NCBI RefSeq assembly: GCF_013410355.1
Contig: NZ_JACCFI010000001.1
Coordinates: forward strand, 186,001-250,000
DNA from: Agromyces hippuratus
GTDB taxonomy: Bacteria; Actinomycetota; Actinomycetes; Actinomycetales; Microbacteriaceae
DNA length: 64,000 nucleotides
Reading direction: 5' to 3'
The stretch's first letter is position 1. Each line of letters starts with the position of its first letter. The notes under the pieces are model-generated. The model saw only the letters and a program-made list of their open reading frames with translations, had not been told where the DNA came from and ran no database searches. Shown piece after piece: positions 15,884-24,220 of this stretch. The position numbers and the translations under genes were made by a program.

Positions 15884-18235
15884 ATGAGCAAGCCCGGCGC
15901 CGCTCTGGCGCACGCCGACGGCGATGCCCGCACTCGCGTGCGATGGTCGTCACGACGCCCGTTCCGCCGCTTCGCGGCGATCCTCACCTCACTCGCGCTC
16001 GGCGCGGGACTCGCCGTCGTGGGTGTCGCCGCACCCGCGAGCGCGCACCACAACACCATCAGCGCGACCGCCACGTGCGACGTCGCGACCGGAACCTTCG
16101 ACATCACCTGGACCGTCGAGAACTCCGAGAAGCGTGTCGAGACGATCACCAAGTCCTCGAATGAAGCGCTCGTTCCTGTCGGAACGGCGTTCGGCAAGCG
16201 CGAGGTGAAGACGTTCACGCAGAACGACGTCGCCGACGGCACCTACAAGCTCGACCTCTCGGCGAAGTGGGACAACGGAGCCACGCAGTCGAACTCCGGC
16301 CGAATCACCGTCGACTCGGAGAACTGCGGGCAGCCGGTCAAGAAGATCGAGTTCTGTCATGCGACCGGCAGCTCGAAGAACCCGTACGTGCGCATCGAGA
16401 CCTCGGTCCGGGCCTTCTTCAAGGCCGGTCACATCGATCACCAGGACAACGGCGACATCTACCCGGCGTTCAGCTACCTCGACAACAAGGGCAAGCTGAT
16501 CAACGTTCCCGCGCAGGGCGACCCGAGCCTGCTCGCGTACAAGGACTGCGTGAAGCCGTCGACGCCGATCGCGGTACCGGCCGAGCCGACCAAGGCCGAC
16601 GAGTGCGGCGTCGACAACGACCACATCGTGAAGCCCGCCGACATCACGGGCGTCAAGTGGACGATCGGCGAGGTCGTCGACGGCAAGGCGACCGCCACCG
16701 CGACCACGCTGCCCGGCTACGTCTTCGCGAACGGTAAGACCGAGCAGAGCTGGAAGTTCACGTTCACCGACGTTCCGTGCACCGTCGAGGTCCCCGTGCC
16801 CGCCGAGCCGGCCAAGGTCGACGAGTGCGGTGTGAAGAACGACCACATCGTGCAGCCCGAGAAGACCACCGGCGTCGCATGGACGATCGGCGACGTCGTC
16901 GACGGCAAGGCGACCGCCACCGCGACCACGCTGCCCGGCTACGTCTTCGCGAACGGCAAGCACGTGCGGAGCTGGGTCCTCGATTTCACTGACGAGCCGT
17001 GCATCATCGAGCTCGAGGTTCCCACGGCGTCGTTCTCCGACCCCTGTGGCGTCGACAACTACGACCTCGACTACGACGACAAGCTCGTCGGAGTCGAGTG
17101 GACGAAGTCGATCGTCGACGGCAAGCTGACCCTGACGGCGAAGCCGGCGAAGGGATACGCCTTCAAGGGCGGCCAGAAGGTCGTGGAGTTCGGCCCGTGG
17201 ACGCTCGACCAGAAGCCCTGCGACATCGTCGTCGAGGTTCCGACCGAGGCGTCGTTCTCCGACGACTGCGGTGTCGACAACTACGAGCTCGAGTACAATG
17301 ACAAGCTCGTCGGCGTCGTGTGGACGAAGTCGATCGTCGACGGCAAGCTCACGCTGACGGCGACCCCGGCGGAGGGATACACCTTCAAGGGCGACGAGCA
17401 GGTCAAGGTCTTCGGCCCGTGGACGCTCAACCAGAAGCCGTGCGACGTCGTCGTGAAGGTGCCCACCGCGGCCACGTTCGTCGACACGTGCGGCGTCGAC
17501 AACTACGACCTCGACTACGAAGAGAACCTCCTCGGCGTGGAGTGGGCGAAGTCGATCGCCGACGGCAAGCTGACGCTGACGGCGACGCCGGCGAAGGGCT
17601 ACGTCTTCGAGGGCGACGTGACGTCGAAGGTGTTCGGGCCCTGGGTCCTCAACGACAAGCCGTGCGTCGAGCCGACGCTCACAGGCTCGTTCGCGACGGG
17701 CACCTGCGTGGCGGACTCCCCGTGGATCACCTACGACGTCGAGCTGACCGACCCCGACAAGCAGTCGACGAGCAACACGGCATCGCTCGTGCTGACCGAC
17801 GGCACCAACACGCAGACGATCGTGCTCGGCGACCTGAAGGACGGCAGCCTCACCGGCAAGGTGCTGTGGCCCGGTGCCTCGGTCGACGAAGACGGCAAGG
17901 CCAATGGTTGGCCCGGCTGGGCGCTCGTCGGCGACAAGTGGATCGAGGTCGACGACAACTTCGCCTGGACCCGCGGTGACATCACGGCGAAGCTCGCCGT
18001 GAACCCCGAGGTTCCGGTGACGATCTCGTACCCGAAGGCCACGCCCGAGTGCGCGACCGGCCCGAAGGTCACGCCTCCGGGCGGCGGCGAGGGCAGCACG
18101 CCGTCCGAGCCGAACGGCGCGGGCCTGGCCAGCACCGGCTTCGCCGGCACGTCGATCGCGATCGTCGCGGGCATCATCGTGCTCGCCGGAGTCGCGTTCC
18201 TCGTCGTGGCTCGCATCCGCCGCAAGCGCGCGTAA
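15884..18235 (+). CDS. LAXTG-anchored repeat surface protein
   Basis: A 783-aa cell-wall protein. The N-terminus has a basic n-region, a hydrophobic helix (about 31-50) and an ASA cleavage site near 54. The next domains are an Ig-like module and a CHATGS/NPYV module (about 145-210) common in actinobacterial surface proteins. Five tandem repeats of about 74 aa follow (about 238-605), each starting near CGVDN or CGVKN and ending in PC, with one Cys pair per repeat. The first two are closely similar, and so are the last three. A C-terminal domain (about 605-740), LASTG (748-752), a membrane helix and RIRRKRA tail make a class E sortase signal. The ATG at 15884 follows ggag. Function unknown; adhesion is plausible. 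Confidence 0.88.
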   Translation: MSKPGAALAHADGDARTRVRWSSRRPFRRFAAILTSLALGAGLAVVGVAAPASAHHNTISATATCDVATGTFDITWTVENSEKRVETITKSSNEALVPVGTAFGKREVKTFTQNDVADGTYKLDLSAKWDNGATQSNSGRITVDSENCGQPVKKIEFCHATGSSKNPYVRIETSVRAFFKAGHIDHQDNGDIYPAFSYLDNKGKLINVPAQGDPSLLAYKDCVKPSTPIAVPAEPTKADECGVDNDHIVKPADITGVKWTIGEVVDGKATATATTLPGYVFANGKTEQSWKFTFTDVPCTVEVPVPAEPAKVDECGVKNDHIVQPEKTTGVAWTIGDVVDGKATATATTLPGYVFANGKHVRSWVLDFTDEPCIIELEVPTASFSDPCGVDNYDLDYDDKLVGVEWTKSIVDGKLTLTAKPAKGYAFKGGQKVVEFGPWTLDQKPCDIVVEVPTEASFSDDCGVDNYELEYNDKLVGVVWTKSIVDGKLTLTATPAEGYTFKGDEQVKVFGPWTLNQKPCDVVVKVPTAATFVDTCGVDNYDLDYEENLLGVEWAKSIADGKLTLTATPAKGYVFEGDVTSKVFGPWVLNDKPCVEPTLTGSFATGTCVADSPWITYDVELTDPDKQSTSNTASLVLTDGTNTQTIVLGDLKDGSLTGKVLWPGASVDEDGKANGWPGWALVGDKWIEVDDNFAWTRGDITAKLAVNPEVPVTISYPKATPECATGPKVTPPGGGEGSTPSEPNGAGLASTGFAGTSIAIVAGIIVLAGVAFLVVARIRRKRA
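16604..17655 (+). repeat. Five in-gene repeats of about 222 bp (74 aa)
   Basis: The conserved Cys codon of the CGV motif recurs at 16604, 16826, 17045, 17267 and 17489, i.e. steps of 222, 219, 222 and 222 bp. Repeats 1 and 2 share an identical 62-bp block (16673-16734 and 16895-16956), a sign of recent duplication or gene conversion. Repeats 3-5 form a second sequence class. Confidence 0.9.
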
Positions 18236-18252
18236 CGCTCGCCTGCGCACAC

Positions 18253-18282
18253 TGAGGGGGCCCGGTTCGCCGGGCCCCCTCA
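18253..18282 (+). terminator. Rho-independent-type terminator
   Basis: A perfect stem tgagggggcccgg / ccgggccccctca with a TTCG tetraloop-like centre, 18 nt after the stop of the first LAXTG gene. A near copy follows the second LAXTG gene. Confidence 0.88.
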
Positions 18283-18338
18283 TCGTGCCGACGGGGTGCG
18301 GGTGCCCCAGTTCGGGGGTGAAACGCCACCGCTGGAGC

Positions 18339-18418
18339 CGAAACGGTGGGTCGGTCCTCATTTCGGACGACATACTTGACGACATTGCACCGCCCCCGGC
18401 AGCAGTGATACCCGAATC
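18339..18418 (+). promoter_or_regulatory. Upstream block conserved between the two LAXTG genes (copy 2)
   Basis: It aligns to 15682-15758 with the same ordered landmarks (GAAACGGTG, TTTCGGACGACATACTTG, gcccccggc, cccgaatc). It lies about 185 nt before the ATG at 18604. The similarity suggests duplicated promoters and shared regulation. Confidence 0.55.
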
Positions 18419-18603
18419 CCGAACCATCCGAGACGATCGACGCGCTTCTGCGCGGCGATCGTGCCCGCGCTCCACCTGAACCCGACCGGCACGGACCCGT
18501 GTGCTGGTCGCCCCAGACGGCGTGCGGTCGGTCGCGCTTCCACGCGCCGTCGACACTCCTGGTATCGCAGGCCAACGCCGGCCGACCCCAGGAGATCCAC
18601 TCG

Positions 18604-20313
18604 ATGAGGAACACCCGCATACTCCGCGTCGCGGCGACGATGGTCAGCGCACTCGCCCTGACCCTCGCCGTCGGCGCGATTCCCGCACAGGCTGCCAAAC
18701 CGGCGTTCATCTGCGAGCCGCTCGATTCCGGCAAGATCGACACGACGGGCGACCCCGAGACGGTCACCGTCACCGCGCCCGTCGACAAGCTGATCGACGG
18801 CTACTGCGTCAAGGCCGGCACGACGAAGTACTTCGTCCCGGTCGATCCGCCGCAGAAGACGGTCGTGATCGATCACCCCGACAAGGACTCGGTCAGTCAC
18901 TACTCGGTGAGCTATGTCGAACCGACGACGCCCGAGCCCGAGAAGGTCACCGTCCCGGGAACCCCGGCGTGGGTCGACAAGTGCGGCGTCGCGGACGACG
19001 GGTTCGACCTGCCGACGGACACCGATGACATCGACTGGTCGTCGAGTGGCATGGTCGCCGGTGTCGAGACGCTGACCGCGACGGTGAAGGGCGACAAGAC
19101 CTTCACCGACGGCACGAAGACGAAGACCTTCGAGCACACCTTCACCGACGAGTCGTGCACGCCCCCCGAGCCGGGCAAGTGCGAGGTGACCTCCTCGGTC
19201 GTCACCACGAACCTCGCGACCTGGGATCTCAGCCAGACCAGGAAGACCGGCCACAACGCGCTCGTCGACGGCGGCCTGCGCATCTGGACGGAAGGCGCGA
19301 CCGGCGAGGACAAGGCCGCAGGCTACTTCGGCACCGACTTCCCGCTGATCGACGTGGGCGCGACCTCGATCGCGGACGCGCTCGACTACACCGCGACCAC
19401 CGGCATCGAGCCCGGCCTGCAGCTCGTCATCGACGCCGACGGCGACGGATCGGTCGACGGCATCCTCGTCGGCGAGGCCGTCTACGGGCAGAACTGGTGG
19501 CTGAGCGGGAGTGCGGAGCAGTTCGTCAAGGACTCGGCACCCGACACGGGCGGCGGCAACGGCTCCAACTGGTTCGGCACCGTCGCCCAGTGGGCCGCTG
19601 CATTCCCCGACGCCACGGTCGACGCGATCGGCTACTCGCTCGGTTCCGGCGTCCACGGTGACGGCGTGATCACGCGCATCACCCTCGGCTGCGTCGACTA
19701 CACCTTCGACACCACGCCGACGGGACCGGTGCAGCCGACCCTCGATGGCTCGATCGCGACCGGCACCTGTGTGGCGGACTCTCCGTGGATCAGCTACACC
19801 GTCAAGCTGACCGACCCCGACAACACGGTGAAGACCCGCACGGTCTCGCTCGTGCTGACCGATGGCACCAACACCAAGACGATCGTGCTCGGCGATCTGA
19901 AGGACGACGGCACCCTGCAGGACAAGGTGCTGTGGCCCGGTGCCTCGGTCGATGCCGACGGCAAGGCCGACGGATGGCCCGGCTGGGCGTACGCCGACGG
20001 CAAGTGGGTCGAGACCGACGGCAACTTCGCCTGGACCCGCGGTGCCATCACGGCCGAGCTCGTCGTGAACCCCTCGGTTCCGGTGACCATCTCGTACCCG
20101 AAGGCCACTCCCGAGTGCGCCACCGGGCCGACGACCACCCCGCCGACCACTCCTCCGGGCGGCGGTGAGGGCGGCTCGCCCGCCGCGTCCGACGGCACGG
20201 GTCTCGCCAGCACCGGTTTCGCCGGCACGTCGATCGCGATCGTCGCGGGCATCATCGTGATCGCCGGCCTCGCGTTCCTCGTGGTGGCTCGCATCCGCCG
20301 CCAGCGCGCGTAG
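18604..20313 (+). CDS. LAXTG-anchored surface protein, paralog of the upstream gene
   Basis: A 569-aa secreted cell-wall protein. The signal peptide is residues 1-29 (RNTRILRVAATMVSALALTL, cleavage near AQA). One copy of the 74-aa repeat type is present (about 118-185, from DKCGVADDG to DESC). A unique central domain (about 190-370) contains RIWTEG, GLQLVIDADGDGSVDGILVG and NGSNWFGTVAQWAAAFPDA. A C-terminal domain of about 140 aa is nearly identical to that of the preceding protein (GTCVADSPWI, LTDGTN-type block, GWPGWA). LASTG is at 534-538, then a membrane helix and RIRRQRA. The ATG follows aggag. It is transcribed separately from its paralog; no sortase is nearby. Confidence 0.87.
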   Translation: MRNTRILRVAATMVSALALTLAVGAIPAQAAKPAFICEPLDSGKIDTTGDPETVTVTAPVDKLIDGYCVKAGTTKYFVPVDPPQKTVVIDHPDKDSVSHYSVSYVEPTTPEPEKVTVPGTPAWVDKCGVADDGFDLPTDTDDIDWSSSGMVAGVETLTATVKGDKTFTDGTKTKTFEHTFTDESCTPPEPGKCEVTSSVVTTNLATWDLSQTRKTGHNALVDGGLRIWTEGATGEDKAAGYFGTDFPLIDVGATSIADALDYTATTGIEPGLQLVIDADGDGSVDGILVGEAVYGQNWWLSGSAEQFVKDSAPDTGGGNGSNWFGTVAQWAAAFPDATVDAIGYSLGSGVHGDGVITRITLGCVDYTFDTTPTGPVQPTLDGSIATGTCVADSPWISYTVKLTDPDNTVKTRTVSLVLTDGTNTKTIVLGDLKDDGTLQDKVLWPGASVDADGKADGWPGWAYADGKWVETDGNFAWTRGAITAELVVNPSVPVTISYPKATPECATGPTTTPPTTPPGGGEGGSPAASDGTGLASTGFAGTSIAIVAGIIVIAGLAFLVVARIRRQRA

Positions 20314-20328
20314 CGTTCGCTGCAGACG

Positions 20329-20356
20329 AAGGGGGCCCGGTTCGCCGGGCCCCCTT
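20329..20356 (+). terminator. Rho-independent-type terminator
   Basis: Stem aagggggcccgg / ccgggcccccttt around TTCG, followed by a short T-containing stretch, 16 nt after the second LAXTG gene. It is almost the same hairpin as at 18253-18282. Confidence 0.88.
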
Positions 20357-20434
20357 TCGTCGTGCCCCGGGCTGGGGAGCCGCGGCATCCGCTCACCGGT
20401 CGGGTCCCGCTCCGACGAGTGCGCTGGGCGTCGC

Positions 20435-21430
20435 TCAGACGGGAACGTCGGCGAGCACGCGCTCGGCCGGCAGCGAGGCGCCTCGCTGTTCGACCTCCTG
20501 CACGAGCGCGGTGAGCGCCCGGTTCACGGGTGCGTCGAGGCCGACGGCGGATGCCTCGCGCACGACCGCGCCGTTCAGGAAGTCGACCTCGGTCGGTTGG
20601 CCGCGCCGCAGGCTCTGCTGCGTCGATCCGAGGTTCGGCACGCTGCCCATTCGCACGCGCATGGACCACGGCAGCACCTGCCCGATCGCGAGGGGCAGTC
20701 GTGCGAAGAACCGGAGACGTCGGTCGCCGAGGCCCTGCAGGGAGCCGAAGCGCACACCCTGCGCGACGGCGATGCGCACGGTCTCCCGCATCGAGGCGGT
20801 CACGATGCGTCGCAGACGTCGGTCGTCGACGACGTCCTGCACGCTCCGCCCGACGATCGCGGGCACCGCGTTCAGCATGTTGACGACCAGCTTCGTCCAC
20901 TGCGCGCCGCGGAACCCGGGGATCGCGACGACCGGCACCGCCTCGGAGAGCACCGCGGCGATGCGCGTGCATTCGGCGTCGGCCGGGCCGTCGCCGCGGC
21001 CCAGATAGCTCGTCGCCGGAGTCGTGACCCGCACGACGCCGGGTTCGGTGTAGTTGGCGGCGATGATCGAGAGCAGTCCCATGCACGAGGCGCGGGGGAG
21101 GAGGCGCGCGGCGGTCGCCACGCCGTCGAGGCCGTTCTGCACGACCACGACGGGCACGTCGCCGATGAGTCCGGCATTCGACGCGATCGCGGATGCCGCG
21201 TCCTGCGCCTTCGTGCAGACGAGCACGAGCTCGGGGGGCATCGTGAGCCGTTCACCGGCCGCGACGCGTGCCCGCACCTCGCCGTACGCCCCGCTCAGGG
21301 CGATGCCCGACTCGCGGATCGCATCGAGGCCCGCGCCGCGCGCCGTGACCTCCACGTCGTGCCCGGCATTCGAGAGCAGTGCCGCGAACGTGCCGCCGAG
21401 CGCTCCAGCGCCGATGATGCCGATCCTCAC
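20435..21430 (-). CDS. panE: 2-dehydropantoate 2-reductase family protein
   Basis: A 331-aa NADPH-dependent ketopantoate reductase-type enzyme (ApbA/PanE), which in pantothenate biosynthesis reduces 2-dehydropantoate to pantoate. The Rossmann motif RIGIIGAGALGGTFAALL is at residues 2-19. VCTKAQDA, VVVQNGLDG and the C-terminal helical domain with TKLVVNMLNAVPA (the catalytic Lys region) and PTEVDFLNGAVV are all present. The GTG at 21430 is chosen because the protein then begins at the dinucleotide-binding fold; TACGCT lies 6 nt upstream, so translation may be leaderless (the spacer also contains ggag). Many PanE paralogs act on other keto acids, so pathway assignment is less sure than family. 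Confidence 0.88.
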   Translation of the reverse strand: MRIGIIGAGALGGTFAALLSNAGHDVEVTARGAGLDAIRESGIALSGAYGEVRARVAAGERLTMPPELVLVCTKAQDAASAIASNAGLIGDVPVVVVQNGLDGVATAARLLPRASCMGLLSIIAANYTEPGVVRVTTPATSYLGRGDGPADAECTRIAAVLSEAVPVVAIPGFRGAQWTKLVVNMLNAVPAIVGRSVQDVVDDRRLRRIVTASMRETVRIAVAQGVRFGSLQGLGDRRLRFFARLPLAIGQVLPWSMRVRMGSVPNLGSTQQSLRRGQPTEVDFLNGAVVREASAVGLDAPVNRALTALVQEVEQRGASLPAERVLADVPV

Positions 21431-21436
21431 CGCTCC

Positions 21437-21442
21437 AGCGTA
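21437..21442 (-). promoter_or_regulatory. -10 box (TACGCT) of panE, leaderless start
   Basis: TACGCT, then ggagcg, then GTG. Divergent from the truB promoter 34 nt away. The ggag in the spacer is too close for canonical use. Confidence 0.45.
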
Positions 21443-21475
21443 GGTGCGCGGCGCCGCTGCACCGTGCACGACTGT

Positions 21476-21481
21476 TAGCCT
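21476..21481 (+). promoter_or_regulatory. -10 box (TAGCCT) of truB, leaderless start
   Basis: TAGCCT, 7-nt spacer (gtaccgc), then the GTG of truB at 21489. No ribosome binding site is seen. Confidence 0.5.
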
Positions 21482-21488
21482 GTACCGC

Positions 21489-22424
21489 GTGAACAGCGGC
21501 ATCCTCCTCGTCGACAAGCCGCAGGGAATCACGAGCCACGACGTGGTCTCGCGCATGCGCCGCCTCGCCGGCACGCGCAAGATCGGCCACGCCGGCACCC
21601 TCGACCCGATGGCCACCGGCCTCCTCGTCCTGGGCGTGAACGGCGCGACGCGCCTCCTGCACTACCTCGTCGGTCTCGACAAGGAGTACTTCGCCACCAT
21701 CCGCCTCGGCTGGAACACGACGACCGACGACGCCGAGGGCGAGGCGCTCGACGCCGCTCCCGCTGCCGTCGTCGCCGCGGTCACCGAAGCGGCCGTCGCG
21801 GCCGCGATCACGCCGCTCACGGGCGAGATCGAGCAGGTGCCGAGCGCGGTCAGCGCCATCAAGGTCGACGGCAAGCGCGCCTACCAGCGCGTGCGCGACG
21901 GCGAGACCGTCGAGTTGGCGTCGCGCCGGGTGACGGTCTCGGCGTTCGAGACGCTCGCCTTCCGCCCCGGCGACGGACATCTCGACGTCGACGTCCGCGT
22001 CGAGTGCTCGTCGGGCACCTACATCCGCGCCCTCGCCAGAGACCTCGGCGCCGCGCTCGGCACGGGCGGGCACCTCACGATGCTCCGACGCTCGCGCATC
22101 GGCCGGTTCAGCGTCGACGAAGCCGGCGAGCTCGAGGGCTTCGATGTCGCGAGCGCCATCATGAGCCCGGCGGATGCCGCGCGGCGGGCGCTGCCCGTCG
22201 TGACGCTCACGGCCGAGCAGGCCGTCGACCTCGGCCACGGCAAGCGCGTCGACATCGCGGCGGTGGGCGGGCTCGAGGCATCCGATGCCGAGACGCAGCC
22301 GCCCTCGGTACTCGCGGCGATCGACCCGGCCGACCACCTCGTCGCCATCGTGGAGCCCCGCGGTCGTCAGCTCAAGGTCGTCACCGGGTTCCCGCCCGCC
22401 GAATCGCAGGAGGCCGGTGCATGA
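21489..22424 (+). CDS. truB: tRNA pseudouridine(55) synthase TruB
   Basis: A 311-aa enzyme forming pseudouridine 55 in the T-loop of tRNAs. The N-terminus GILLVDKPQGITSHDVV is typical. The catalytic Asp is in HAGTLDPMATGLLVLG (Asp about residue 38). KEYFATIRLG, RRVTVSAFE and CSSGTYIRALARDLG are further family blocks. The GTG at 21489 fits family N-termini. In many bacteria truB follows rbfA; here it is 7 kb downstream, after mutY, the LAXTG genes and panE. It leads a co-directional run to ribF, overlapping the next ORF by ATGA. Confidence 0.96.
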   Translation: MNSGILLVDKPQGITSHDVVSRMRRLAGTRKIGHAGTLDPMATGLLVLGVNGATRLLHYLVGLDKEYFATIRLGWNTTTDDAEGEALDAAPAAVVAAVTEAAVAAAITPLTGEIEQVPSAVSAIKVDGKRAYQRVRDGETVELASRRVTVSAFETLAFRPGDGHLDVDVRVECSSGTYIRALARDLGAALGTGGHLTMLRRSRIGRFSVDEAGELEGFDVASAIMSPADAARRALPVVTLTAEQAVDLGHGKRVDIAAVGGLEASDAETQPPSVLAAIDPADHLVAIVEPRGRQLKVVTGFPPAESQEAGA

Positions 22425-22789
22425 TCGAGTGGTTCACGTGGGTGCAGCTCGCCGTCGCCGTCGTGGCGGGACTGCTGTGCATCGGCATGGGGCTCGCCGG
22501 CCGGGTGCCGAGCGACCTCACGATCGGCGCGCTCGCGCTCGTCGAGGTGCTGCTCCTCGTGCAGGTCGTGGTCGCGTTCGTGCAGCCGGCGCTCGGCAAC
22601 GAGCCGAGCGGCAGCGTGCTCGAGTTCGGCACGTACCTCGTCGGCGCGCTCATCCTGCCGCCCGCCGCGGCCTTCTGGGCGCTCCTCGAACGGAACCGCT
22701 GGTCGACGGTGATCCTCGGCGTCGCTGCCCTCGCCGTCGGCGTGATGGTCTACCGCATGTTCCAGATCTGGACCGTGCAGCAGGCGTGA
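22421..22789 (+). CDS. Small four-helix membrane protein
   Basis: A 122-aa protein with four predicted membrane helices (about 6-27, 34-56, 66-85, 94-113) and almost no soluble domain. It starts at an ATG overlapping the truB stop (ATGA), implying translational coupling, and agg sits upstream within truB. No family can be named. Genes of this size and topology often sit between truB and ribF in actinobacteria and are annotated hypothetical. Confidence 0.8.
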   Translation: MIEWFTWVQLAVAVVAGLLCIGMGLAGRVPSDLTIGALALVEVLLLVQVVVAFVQPALGNEPSGSVLEFGTYLVGALILPPAAAFWALLERNRWSTVILGVAALAVGVMVYRMFQIWTVQQA

Positions 22790-22815
22790 ACGCTGGTCTG
22801 AGAGAATCGATCGAG

Positions 22816-23259
22816 ATGAGTGACGTGCGCAGTGCCCAGCCGGAGGCACGACAGGGTCGACGGATGAGCGGCATCGGGCGAGTGCTCGTCGCCGTCTACG
22901 GGGTGCTCGCACTCGCGGCGACCGGGCGTTCCTTCGTGCAGATCGCCTCCAAGTTCGACGAGGCGCCGCTCGCCTACACGCTCTCGGCGCTCGCGGCGGT
23001 CGTCTACATCGTCGCGACGATCGCGCTCGTGCGCCCCGGCATCGCCTGGTACCGCGTCGCGTGGGCGACGATCGTGTTCGAGTTCACGGGGGTCATCGTG
23101 ATCGGCACGCTCAGCATCGTCTACCCCGAACTCTTCCCGCACGACACGGTTTGGTCTCGGTTCGGCGCCGGGTACCTGTTCATCCCGCTCGTGCTGCCCG
23201 TACTCGGCATGTGGTGGCTCGCCCGCCACCGCCCGACCTCGAGAGCGGATGCCTCGTGA
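22816..23259 (+). CDS. Small membrane protein upstream of ribF
   Basis: A 147-aa protein with a basic hydrophilic N-terminus (about 20 residues) and four hydrophobic helices (about 21-40, 51-69, 79-101, 113-134). The loop YPELFPHDTVWSRFGAGYLF is reminiscent of small uncharacterised actinobacterial integral membrane proteins encoded next to ribF. It starts at ATG 22816; an internal ATG at 22864 is possible. Its stop overlaps the GTG start of ribF (GTGA), indicating operon coupling. Function unknown. Confidence 0.8.
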   Translation: MSDVRSAQPEARQGRRMSGIGRVLVAVYGVLALAATGRSFVQIASKFDEAPLAYTLSALAAVVYIVATIALVRPGIAWYRVAWATIVFEFTGVIVIGTLSIVYPELFPHDTVWSRFGAGYLFIPLVLPVLGMWWLARHRPTSRADAS

Positions 23260-24188
23260 AGACCTTCAAGGGGCTCGGCGCCGTGCCGGCGGGAATCGGT
23301 CCGTCGGTCGTGACGATCGGCAAGTTCGACGGCGTGCACCAGGGGCACCGTGCGGTCATCGCCCGCGCCCGCGGCATCGCCGAGGAGCGCGAGCTCGCGA
23401 CGATCGTCGTCACGTTCGACCGCAACCCGCTCGCACTGCTGGCGCCCGACAAGTGCCCCGACGCCCTCGTGAGCGTGCGCCAGAAGCTCGAGCTGCTCGC
23501 CACCACCGGTGTCGACGCGACGCTGCTGCTGCCCTTCGACCGAGCGCTCGCCTCGGTGCCGGCAACCGAGTTCGTCGAGCGCGTGCTCGTCGATGCGCTC
23601 GATGCCAAGGCCGTGCTCGTGGGCTCCGACTTCCGCTACGGCGCTCGCGGCGCCGGCGACGTGCCGCTGCTCATCGAGCTCGGCGCGAAGTTCGGCTTCA
23701 CGGTCGAGGTCGTCGACGATGTGCGCCCGGCCGGAGAGCGGCGCGTCTCGTCGACCTGGATCCGCGAGCTGCTCGCCGAGGGCGATGTGCGCCATGCCAC
23801 CGAACTGCTCGGCCACACGCCGACCGTGACGGGCATCGTCGTGCACGGCGCAGCTCGCGGCCGCGAGCTCGGCTACCCGACGGCGAACCTGTCGCCCGAG
23901 TCCGAGGGGCTCATCCCGGCCGACGGCGTGTACGCGGGCTGGCTCACCGACGCCGGCACCCGGTATCCGGCGGCGATCTCGGTCGGCGACAACCCGACGT
24001 TCCAGGGCGTCGCGAAGAAGCAGGTCGAGGCCTACGTGCTCGACCGCGAGCTCGACCTGTACGACCATGTCGTCGACGTCGAGTTCGTCGAGCGCATCCG
24101 CGGCATGGTGGCGTTCACGAGCATCGAGGCGCTGGTCGACACGATCCGCGACGACGTCGAGCGCTCGCGCGTGATCCTCGCCGGCTGA
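23256..24188 (+). CDS. ribF: Bifunctional riboflavin kinase / FAD synthetase
   Basis: A 310-aa cytoplasmic enzyme that phosphorylates riboflavin to FMN and adenylylates FMN to FAD. The N-terminal FAD synthetase half has the nucleotidyl-transferase motif TIGKFDGVHQGHRAV (about residues 18-32), VVTFDRNPLALL and the ISSTWIR-type block (RRVSSTWIRELL, about 163-174). The C-terminal riboflavin kinase half has GRELGYPTANL (about 203-213), DGVYAGW and DNPTF. The GTG overlaps the stop of the preceding membrane protein gene. Length is normal for the family. Confidence 0.96.
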   Translation: MKTFKGLGAVPAGIGPSVVTIGKFDGVHQGHRAVIARARGIAEERELATIVVTFDRNPLALLAPDKCPDALVSVRQKLELLATTGVDATLLLPFDRALASVPATEFVERVLVDALDAKAVLVGSDFRYGARGAGDVPLLIELGAKFGFTVEVVDDVRPAGERRVSSTWIRELLAEGDVRHATELLGHTPTVTGIVVHGAARGRELGYPTANLSPESEGLIPADGVYAGWLTDAGTRYPAAISVGDNPTFQGVAKKQVEAYVLDRELDLYDHVVDVEFVERIRGMVAFTSIEALVDTIRDDVERSRVILAG

Positions 24189-24207
24189 GCGCGAGTCACC
24201 CCGGCTC

Positions 24208-24213
24208 TAGACT
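24208..24213 (+). promoter_or_regulatory. -10 box (TAGACT), leaderless-type start
   Basis: TAGACT lies 7 nt before the ATG at 24221, in the 32-nt gap after ribF. The spacer cgaggga could alternatively act as a weak ribosome binding site on read-through mRNA. Confidence 0.4.
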
Positions 24214-24220
24214 CGAGGGA

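Larger units (their letters stand above)
18236..18603 (+). other. 368-nt intergenic region between the LAXTG genes
   Basis: It holds the terminator of the first gene (18253-18282), the conserved upstream block (18339-18418), and a gene-free leader up to the aggag ribosome binding site of the second gene. I see no additional ORF with convincing codon use and no RNA gene. Confidence 0.6.

Noticed and set aside
16604..17655. Regular repeats considered as a CRISPR array
   Set aside because: The 222-bp units are in-frame protein repeats without short direct repeats and unique spacers, and there are no cas genes.
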